A stretch of DNA of 5,737 bases from Candidatus Sulfopaludibacter sp. SbA3 (GTDB lineage: Bacteria > Acidobacteriota > Terriglobia > Bryobacterales > Bryobacteraceae), in contig CAMDKT010000415.1 in assembly GCA_945900935.1 (NCBI GenBank), positions 1 to 5,737 on the forward strand, read 5' to 3'. The position numbers and the translations under genes are program-made. Each line of letters starts with the position of its first letter. The first letter of the stretch is position 1. This document shows, one piece after another, positions 1-4,260 of this stretch. The notes under the pieces are model-generated. The model was not told the DNA's origin. It worked only from the letters and a program-made list of their open reading frames with translations, and did no database searches.

Positions 1-106
1 GGCCGAGGTCTCGAATTTCAAACGATTCAAAAAGCTCATCGACCGATTGATCACTCTGTCCATTGAACGATCTCAACTCAAAATGAATATGGATAAGAAG
101 CAGTGA
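1..106 (+). CDS. 3' end of an unrecognised gene (partial, left edge)
   Basis: The frame starting at base 2 is open from the window edge to a TGA at 104-106 and gives 34 residues, ending in SIERSQLKMNMDKKQ. The peptide is rich in Lys and Arg and looks like a helical, basic C-terminal tail. The function is not recognisable. Third codon positions are more often G or C in this frame than in the overlapping minus-strand frames, which favours the plus strand. The stretch is visibly more AT-rich than the genes further right. The minus strand is also open here: an ATG at bases 87-85 begins MDRVINRSMSFLNRL and runs off the edge, so a leftward gene cannot be excluded. The assignment is moderate to weak because only about 100 bases are visible. 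Confidence 0.42.
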   Translation, partial: AEVSNFKRFKKLIDRLITLSIERSQLKMNMDKKQ

Positions 107-153
107 GAGGGGGCGTTGTCAGGTTGGTGAGAACTCGGTAGTCTTGAGATCAC

Positions 154-288
154 ATGTACGCCTGCTACCAGAGCCAGCAGACTTGCCGCCAAATCCAGTC
201 TCAAACGTTTCCGTTCAATCTGTACGCCTCCGGCGAATACTCGCGGATGCTGGAGCGCGAATGGCAGGATTCCACCGACGCGACCTAG
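154..288 (+). CDS. 44-aa ORF, small gene or gene remnant next to the repeat
   Basis: ATG at 154 to TAG at 286-288 reads as 44 residues beginning MYACYQSQQTCRQIQ, with the stretch FNLYASGEYSRMLEREWQ near the end. The composition is protein-like and third codon positions are mostly G or C, as in the real genes of this window. An in-frame TGA lies at 145-147, so the frame cannot extend left. There is no good Shine-Dalgarno sequence. The stop codon lies inside the CCTAGC that opens the large repeat at 284-712, so the reading frame may have been cut off when the repeat arrived, or it may be the surviving end of a decayed gene. No family is recognised. The 47-base spacer to the gene ending at 106 would allow co-transcription. 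Confidence 0.3.
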   Translation: MYACYQSQQTCRQIQSQTFPFNLYASGEYSRMLEREWQDSTDAT

Positions 289-509
289 CCCGACTTTCGC
301 AAAACCAAGGCCATTTTCCTCGCCATAGATCTGTAAACATTGACCCAGGCCCGATTCTCCCGCTCAATGAAACATTCGTCAAGAGTGGCGGCGAGAGCGT
401 TGCGCCGCCACTGTCGTGCGTGTCCCTGGCCGCGAGCTAGTTGTCGCAGAGCTACGAGTTTCGCGCCGCACATTACTGGCCGCTGATGAACGCCGATTAA
501 CGCCGATAA
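284..509 (+). repeat. Left copy of the duplicated repeat unit
   Basis: This copy starts at CCTAGCCCGACTTTCGC and ends in three 10-bp repeats, GGCCGCTGAT, GAACGCCGAT and TAACGCCGAT (478-507). It is longer than its partner by roughly 34 bases. It contains its own hairpin at 384-412, which has no evident counterpart in the right copy. Weak similarity to the other copy may extend a few bases left of 284 (ATTCCACCG against ATGCCGCCG), so the outer edge is approximate. Confidence 0.6.
384..412. repeat. Perfect 10-bp GC-rich hairpin
   Basis: Bases 384-393 (AGTGGCGGCG) are the exact reverse complement of 403-412, with a 9-base loop. It lies in the left copy of the duplicated unit, before the central hairpin. 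There is no run of T on either side, so it is not a standard intrinsic terminator. It adds to the dense secondary structure of the element. Confidence 0.6.
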
Positions 510-553
510 GAAGTCTCGTGTTATCCGCGTTCATCGGCGTTCATCAGCGGCCA
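477..553. repeat. Central hairpin with 33-bp arms made of three decamer repeats
   Basis: Bases 477-509 pair with 521-553 at 31 of 33 positions (mismatches 498/532 and 504/526) around an 11-base loop at 510-520. Each arm is three tandem 10-bp units. On the plus strand the right arm reads ATCCGCGTTC, ATCGGCGTTC, ATCAGCGGCC (523-552). The pairing is far better preserved than the rest of the inverted duplication, which argues that the fold itself is maintained or that this core is recent. It resembles the GATGAACGC/GCGTTCATC hairpin repeats that I recall from many environmental bacterial genomes; that likeness is from memory and unchecked. Confidence 0.85.
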
Positions 554-712
554 ATCCTGCAAGCCCCGAGAACCAACCAGGAACCGTGCGACCGGGGATG
601 CAGACGTCTTCGACATGTACTTCTTTCATCTAGCGCGCCGATGGCATCCCGGCTAATGTTTATGCCTACTCTACGAAGAAAACACGCCCGGTTTTGCGAA
701 AGTCCCGCTAGG
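521..712 (-). repeat. Right copy of the duplicated repeat unit, inverted
   Basis: Read on the minus strand, this copy begins CCTAGCGGGACTTTCGC at 712 and ends with the 10-bp repeats that form the other arm of the central hairpin. The sequence between the shared blocks has drifted considerably, which suggests the duplication is old or that the two copies arrived separately. It contains a second possible hairpin at 592-652. Confidence 0.6.
592..652. repeat. Long-loop inverted repeat in the right copy
   Basis: GGGATGC at 595-601 pairs with GCATCCC at 644-650, and two more G-C pairs (592-593 with 651-652) form past a one-base bulge. The 42-base interior includes the 8-bp palindrome AGACGTCT at 602-609. 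The stem is plausible but weaker than the others because of its long loop. Confidence 0.35.
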
Positions 713-819
713 CGAGTTGCGGCGGCATTCATTCGAAACCCGCGCAAATCGGACTCGGCTGCGGAGGGTTCATTGTTGGGGATGATTGTTTAGTTTGCTC
801 CGCGTCCGGTCTTTGCGCT
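713..819. other. Spacer between repeat and promoter, nothing recognised
   Basis: No ORF with coding character, hairpin or repeat stands out here. The open plus frame that runs through it to a TAG at about 791 continues from the repeat and shows no family resemblance. With the repeat at 284-712, this makes about 545 bases without a convincing gene before the LarA-like gene. Confidence 0.5.
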
Positions 820-828
820 TGGTATACT
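820..828 (+). promoter_or_regulatory. Extended -10 promoter giving a leaderless or near-leaderless mRNA
   Basis: TGGTATACT fits the extended -10 consensus TGnTATAAT with one deviation. No good -35 hexamer lies 16-18 bases upstream, which is normal for extended -10 promoters; the nearest TTG (795) is too far away. Counting from the hexamer, transcription should begin at about 835-836, and the ATG of the LarA-like gene is at 836. There is no Shine-Dalgarno sequence before that ATG, which agrees with translation from a leaderless message. Confidence 0.55.
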
Positions 829-835
829 CCCCTAG

Positions 836-2119
836 ATGGAACTGCCTCGTATCGTTCGTGTGAAACAGACCTTTCCGGACCGGAGCCTTCGAGATGTTGC
901 CGGGGCGGTCCTGGCCGAGTTGAATGCCTCCCCCTTCGCCAGCCGCGTAAAGCCCAATGGGCGGGTCGCGATCGGCGTCGGGAGCCGCGGCATTACCAAT
1001 ATTGCCCTGATCGCCAAATCAGTGGTCGAGTTCTGGCAATCCGCGGGTTGCCAGCCCTTCATTTTCCCAGCCATGGGTAGCCATGGAGCGGCGACGGCGG
1101 CCGGCCAAGCCGACGTTTTGGCCCACTATGGAATCACCGAATCCACCATGGGTTGTCCGGTCGTCAGCCAATTGGAAGTCGTTTCTCTCGGCAAAGACGC
1201 CAATGGCATTGAAGCTTTCCTCGATAAGGAAGCCTTCAACGCGGACGGCGTGATGCTGGTTGGGCGAGTCAAATGGCACACCGATTTCGAGGGAAAGATC
1301 GAAAGCGGCCTGTTCAAGATGATGGCCATCGGTCTCGGCAAATTCGCCGGCGCCCAGCGCTATCACACCTACGCCTATCGCCTGGGTTTGGAGCATGTGA
1401 TTCGCAGCGTGGGCCGGCAGGTTCTGGCGTCGGGCAAGATTTTGGGCGGCATGGCCATTTTAGAAGACGCCCACCACAAAACGGCGCAAGTGGCGGCCGT
1501 CGCCGTTGAAAACATGGAAGCGCGCGAGGAAGAACTCCTGGAACTCACCAAATCGTGGATGGGCCGGGTTCCTTTCGACCTCGACATTCTAATGATTGAC
1601 GAGATCGGCAAGAATATTTCGGGCGCCGGAATGGATACGAAGGTCTCCAACCGGGGCGTAAACGGCGAATACAATCCATGGCCCGGTCCGAAGTTTCAAC
1701 GCATATTCATGCGCGACCTTTCCAGTTTGAGCTACGGCAACGCGGTCGGCCTCGGGATGGCCGACGTGATTCATGATCGCTTGCTTGGCAAAGTCGACTG
1801 GAACCCCACCTCCATCAATTCCCTGACGGCATCCAGCCCGAGCGCGGTAAAAATACCCCTGCACTACGGCAGTGATCTGGTGTGCCTCCAAAAATTCTGG
1901 CCGACAGTGGGCAAACTGGACCCCAAAGACGTGACGCTCGGCTGGATCAAAAACACGCTCCAACTCTCGCCGCTGGCGCTGAGCGAAAACATGCTCCCGC
2001 TGATCAAGGAGCGGCCGGATCTGGAAATTCTCGGTGAGCCAGAGGCGTTTGAACTCGACGCCGCCGGAAATTTCCGCACGACACTTTTCGCTCCGGGCTA
2101 CGGGACGAGTTCTCACTAG
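836..2119 (+). CDS. LarA-like (DUF2088) protein, putative nickel-pincer racemase/epimerase
   Basis: The 427-aa product resembles the lactate racemase LarA superfamily, whose studied members use a covalently bound nickel-pincer nucleotide to move a hydride on 2-hydroxy acids. Length matches the family. The N-terminal domain carries GSHGAATAAG (81-90) followed by YGITESTMG (98-106); VKWHTDFEGK (145-154) and ESGLFKMMAIGLGK (156-169) follow. By position and spacing I map LarA His108, His174, Lys184 and His200 to His83, His148, Lys161 and His177. The Lys-to-His spacing of 16 matches LarA, but His148 to Lys161 is 13 rather than 10, so this is a divergent branch and its substrate need not be lactate. 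No signal peptide or membrane segment is seen, so it should be cytosolic. An in-frame TAG at 833-835 makes ATG 836 the first possible start. The cofactor genes larB, larC and larE are not in view. Family confidence is high; reaction confidence is low. Confidence 0.88.
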   Translation: MELPRIVRVKQTFPDRSLRDVAGAVLAELNASPFASRVKPNGRVAIGVGSRGITNIALIAKSVVEFWQSAGCQPFIFPAMGSHGAATAAGQADVLAHYGITESTMGCPVVSQLEVVSLGKDANGIEAFLDKEAFNADGVMLVGRVKWHTDFEGKIESGLFKMMAIGLGKFAGAQRYHTYAYRLGLEHVIRSVGRQVLASGKILGGMAILEDAHHKTAQVAAVAVENMEAREEELLELTKSWMGRVPFDLDILMIDEIGKNISGAGMDTKVSNRGVNGEYNPWPGPKFQRIFMRDLSSLSYGNAVGLGMADVIHDRLLGKVDWNPTSINSLTASSPSAVKIPLHYGSDLVCLQKFWPTVGKLDPKDVTLGWIKNTLQLSPLALSENMLPLIKERPDLEILGEPEAFELDAAGNFRTTLFAPGYGTSSH

Positions 2120-2225
2120 TGCGGCGACCGTGTGAATGCGTTCGCATGTCGGCACCTGACTGGCGCAAAACCGCCTTTCCGAGCCGCGAACGCAAGGGAG
2201 CGGTCCTCGCGGTCAGAGTTCTAGC

Positions 2226-3818
2226 GTGATACTTCGGGCCCTTCGCCTGATAGCCTTCCTGGCGGTTCTCATCCCCAGCGGCTGGTACGCCTGGCAGTGG
2301 CGCGCGATGCCGCACGCCAGCGAGTTTCACGACGACGGCATTTACTACGTAAGCGCGAAGTCGTTAGCCGAGAACGGCACGTTCACAATCGACAGCCTGC
2401 CAAATCCACCGGCGCAGACGAAATACCCCCCGCTGTTCCCCGCAGTGCTTTCGATCGCCTGGCACATAGAGCCGCACTACCCCGACAACCTGCCCTACGC
2501 CATGTGGCTGTGCTGGATCTGGCTGCCCTTAACACTGTTTGCCTACCGGCGCTGGCTCCAACGGGCGGAGCTGTCGCCGGACGCTGTATTGTTACTGGGC
2601 GCGGCTTGGGCATTGAATCCTTACGTCGTGTTGTTCAGTACCGCGATGCTCAGCGAACTGCAGTTCACTTTTTTCCTGCTGGCGGCCATGCTCTGTTTAA
2701 GCCCGGAAGGAGACAGAAAGGAAAAATGGCAGTGGGCCGCGGCCGCCGGCGCACTGTCGGGTATGGCATTTCTTACCAGAACTGCCGGTCTGGCCCTGCT
2801 GCCGGCCGCCATCGTGGTCTTCCTCCTCCGCGGCAGAGGGAAACTACTGGGAGTCTTCGCCGCTGGAATGCTGCCGTGCGTGTTTGGCTGGGCTTTGTGG
2901 TCGGCGACGAACCGGTCAGCCGGATCGGACAACGCCACGCTCTACTACACGAACTATTTCGGCCATTTCCTTGCGAATTATCAATGGAAGGAAACGCATC
3001 TGTACCTTTGGAGGAACGTCGACGGGATGATCCACGGGCTCGGGGCCTTGCTGCTGACGGACACAACACATTCCCTGTTGGAGAAGGTACTCACCGAAAC
3101 GCTGGCGATTGCCGGCATCATCGGTGTGGTGCGGCTGACGCGGGCCAACCGGCAGTCGATTTATGTTCCCTACGCGGCCTTCGCAGGCTGTTACGCGCTC
3201 CTGCTGGCTCTTTGGTATTTCCCGCCGACAGAACGGTTCATGCTGCCCGTCGCGCCGTTATGGCTGGCAGGATTCTACACCGAAATCAAGCGTGTGGCGG
3301 CGAACATTGCCGTAGTATTCCGAAAACCGGAGATGAGCCAAAAAATCGCCGGGGTATTAATTGCCTGCCTATTAACGCTCGTGGCGGCTAAATGCGGACT
3401 TCGCCAGTGGACGGTCTTAGCCGAAGTCCTGCCGCAATCTTACGAAGACCACGCCAAACGTTTGGCAGAATCGGAACCGGCGATGACATGGATCCGTGAA
3501 AACCTGCCGGTCGACGCACGATTCCTGTCTGAAAACGATCCATTGCTCTATCTGCGCACCGGCCGCCGAGGCGCTGGAATGTTTCCTCCGACCATTTACT
3601 GGTACCGGGACGATCACGCCGCCCGAACCGCCGAATACGCCGACGCGGCAAACTTCGGCCGCACACAGAAACTGGAGTATCTTCTGCTGAATGACTGGGA
3701 CTGGGCCCGCGATATGCCCGCCGAAGAACACGCCAAGCTAATCGGTGCGTTAAGGAAGGATCCCCGCTTGGAGCAAATCTACACTTCCGGTCCAACGGCG
3801 GTCTATCGTATACGTTAG
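2226..3818 (+). CDS. GT-C family (GT39/ArnT-like) integral-membrane glycosyltransferase
   Basis: The 530-aa polytopic protein has a first membrane anchor at about 6-24, then a periplasmic loop with the acidic motif HDDGIYY (35-41), the usual place for the catalytic aspartate of GT-C enzymes, followed by QTKYPPLFP (64-72). Further hydrophobic segments lie near 89-106, 119-137, 144-159, 168-202, 207-225, 289-303, 313-332, 338-351 and 375-388. PPTERFMLP (333-341) resembles the RY/P motif before a late helix in this superfamily. About 140 C-terminal residues form a soluble domain. Such enzymes transfer a sugar from a polyprenyl-phosphate donor on the outer face of the membrane; acceptor and sugar are unknown here. 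The start is GTG 2226. Upstream in frame there is only a CTG before the TGA at 2157-2159, and the next ATG (residue 28) would remove the anchor. No good Shine-Dalgarno is close; AAGGGAG (2194-2200) is 25 bases away. The gene sits 106 bp after the LarA-like gene, so read-through is possible. Confidence 0.85.
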   Translation: MILRALRLIAFLAVLIPSGWYAWQWRAMPHASEFHDDGIYYVSAKSLAENGTFTIDSLPNPPAQTKYPPLFPAVLSIAWHIEPHYPDNLPYAMWLCWIWLPLTLFAYRRWLQRAELSPDAVLLLGAAWALNPYVVLFSTAMLSELQFTFFLLAAMLCLSPEGDRKEKWQWAAAAGALSGMAFLTRTAGLALLPAAIVVFLLRGRGKLLGVFAAGMLPCVFGWALWSATNRSAGSDNATLYYTNYFGHFLANYQWKETHLYLWRNVDGMIHGLGALLLTDTTHSLLEKVLTETLAIAGIIGVVRLTRANRQSIYVPYAAFAGCYALLLALWYFPPTERFMLPVAPLWLAGFYTEIKRVAANIAVVFRKPEMSQKIAGVLIACLLTLVAAKCGLRQWTVLAEVLPQSYEDHAKRLAESEPAMTWIRENLPVDARFLSENDPLLYLRTGRRGAGMFPPTIYWYRDDHAARTAEYADAANFGRTQKLEYLLLNDWDWARDMPAEEHAKLIGALRKDPRLEQIYTSGPTAVYRIR

Positions 3819-3832
3819 GCGTATCCGTTAGC
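3807..3832 (+). repeat. Tandem 13-bp duplication across a stop codon
   Basis: CGTATACGTTAGG (3807-3819) is followed directly by CGTATCCGTTAGC (3820-3832), with 11 of 13 bases matching. The first copy encodes the final Arg-Ile-Arg-stop of the glycosyltransferase. Since 13 is not a multiple of three, the second copy lies out of frame and after the stop. It looks like a local slippage duplication. Confidence 0.6.
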
Positions 3833-3869
3833 CGGAGCCGTTCCAGACCCGCTGCCGGGCAAGGCGAAC

Positions 3870-3900
3870 CGCCGCCAGCCCCTAAACGGGAATGGCGGCG
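3870..3900. terminator. Strong hairpin between convergent genes, likely bidirectional terminator
   Basis: CGCCGCCA (3870-3877) pairs perfectly with TGGCGGCG (3893-3900), and CCC (3880-3882) pairs with GGG (3888-3890) inside it around the loop TAAAC. It sits in the 121-bp gap where the glycosyltransferase and the pilin gene converge, the expected place for termination from both sides. There is no T-run after the stem on either strand, so it may rely on Rho or act as a 3'-end stabiliser. A smaller stem, CCCG (3848-3851) with CGGG (3856-3859), lies just before it. Confidence 0.5.
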
Positions 3901-3927
3901 AAACCGGTTTCGAAAAGCTGCATGCAG
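3899..3927. repeat. Two adjacent perfect palindromes
   Basis: CGAAACCGGTTTCG (3899-3912, 14 bp) and CTGCATGCAG (3918-3927, 10 bp) are both exactly self-complementary and are separated by five bases. The first overlaps the last two bases of the terminator hairpin. Dyads without a spacer are better suited to binding a dimeric protein than to forming RNA hairpins, but there is no evidence of a regulator. On the minus strand they lie 12-40 bases after the pilin stop codon. Confidence 0.5.
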
Positions 3928-3939
3928 TGACTAGGACCC

Positions 3940-4131
3940 CTACCCGCCAGCAAGAGTCATCGTGCTCGCAACCTTCGAGAAAATCGTGCTGATACTTGTC
4001 GAAACTCCGGGCATGATAGCGCCAGCCGCAACGGCCACGAAGCCGGCCATCAGCGCGTATTCGATAAGGTCTTGGCCCTTGGTGTCTTTAAGTACCGCCA
4101 ACGACCAGAAAATGTTTTTGAGTCGATTCAT
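3940..4131 (-). CDS. Flp-type (class IVb) pilin precursor
   Basis: The 63-aa product is a type IVb prepilin of the Flp/Fap family, the small subunit polymerised by the Tad apparatus into adhesive pili. A 19-residue leader ends in DTKG, and the likely prepilin-peptidase site follows Gly19. The mature protein starts QDLIEY, with the family's Glu at +5 and Tyr at +6, then a hydrophobic helix through AIMPG (38-42), leaving about 44 residues. The start is ATG at 4131: AGGA lies five bases upstream and GGAGAGG a little further. An in-frame upstream Met (4197) would add 22 residues with no ribosome site and bury the leader. No tad/cpa secretion ATPase, prepilin peptidase or secretin gene is in view, so the machinery must lie elsewhere if it exists. 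The sequence type points to Acidobacteriota. The preceding DUF1501 gene is on the same strand but 127 bp away, so separate transcription is more likely. Confidence 0.9.
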   Translation of the reverse strand: MNRLKNIFWSLAVLKDTKGQDLIEYALMAGFVAVAAGAIMPGVSTSISTIFSKVASTMTLAGG

Positions 4132-4135
4132 GTTG

Positions 4136-4172
4136 TTCCTAACCTCTCCATACCGCAGCTCATTGTCTGCGG
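4136..4172 (-). promoter_or_regulatory. Pilin ribosome binding sites and 5' UTR hairpin
   Basis: Before the pilin ATG the minus strand carries AGGAA (4140-4136) and GGAGAGG (4149-4143). Just upstream, CCGCAG (4172-4167) can pair with CTGCGG (4158-4153) across an 8-base loop. The tandem purine-rich sites fit strong expression of a structural pilin, and the hairpin could protect the 5' end or affect initiation. I see no convincing -35/-10 pair upstream; TACTAT (4186-4181) is the best -10 candidate but lacks a partner. Confidence 0.45.
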
Positions 4173-4246
4173 ATAAACCAATAGTACGGGTAACCAAGGT
4201 TTTTTCAGATCGGCTGAATTACTTAGATCGCTTTGTAATTGTGCTA

Positions 4247-4260
4247 AGCCCCGCCGGGCT
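4247..4260 (-). terminator. Weak hairpin at the DUF1501 stop codon
   Basis: On the minus strand AGCCC (4260-4256) pairs with GGGCT (4251-4247) around GGCG, overlapping the TAG stop at 4261-4259. The stem has only five pairs and is followed by TAGCACAATT rather than a T-run, so termination here is doubtful. Confidence 0.22.

Larger units (their letters stand above)
284..712. repeat. Large imperfect inverted duplication, gene-free structured element
   Basis: Two diverged copies of one unit lie head to head. The left copy runs rightward from 284 and the right copy runs leftward from 712. In the outer 89 bases of each copy, base x pairs with base 996-x without a gap, and I count about 56 of 89 identities by hand. 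The best blocks are 284-306 against 690-712 (21 of 23, core GACTTTCGCAAAACC), 334-341 against 655-662 (TAAACATT) and 361-372 against 624-635 (10 of 12). Similarity continues inward with gaps and ends in the central hairpin at 477-553. No transposase or convincing ORF is present; the open frames here are by-products of the repeat and even translate to similar peptides from opposite strands. It could be a non-autonomous mobile element, two inserted copies of an interspersed repeat, or a structured RNA locus. Confidence 0.72.

Noticed and set aside
1..87. Minus-strand frame beginning MDRVINRSMSFLNRL and running off the left edge
   Set aside because: It is not excluded, but it has no good ribosome site and poorer third-position GC than the plus-strand frame ending at 106.
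478..552. Tandem decamers considered as a CRISPR array
   Set aside because: The repeats are 10 bp, directly adjacent without spacers, and arranged as two inverted arms; no cas gene is present.
284..712. Insertion sequence with a transposase
   Set aside because: No transposase frame or catalytic motif is found, so only a non-autonomous element remains possible.
144..793. Open frames of 62-125 codons on both strands across the repeat (such as 144-440, 416-793 and minus 544-747)
   Set aside because: They cross hairpins and both copies of the duplicated unit, and their peptide similarity to each other is explained by the DNA duplication.
2184..2212. Inverted repeat CCGCGA/TCGCGG between the LarA-like and glycosyltransferase genes
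   Set aside because: It has only six pairs with a 17-base loop and no T-run, which is not enough to call a terminator or operator.
2297..3391. 364-codon plus-strand frame inside the glycosyltransferase gene
   Set aside because: It is an out-of-frame shadow, Arg-rich with no membrane segments or motifs, while the overlapping frame encodes a coherent GT-C protein.
4181..4203. Sigma-54-type or sigma-70 promoter before the pilin gene
   Set aside because: TACTAT has no -35 partner at a proper distance, and TTGGTTACCCGTACTATT lacks the -12 GC required for sigma-54.
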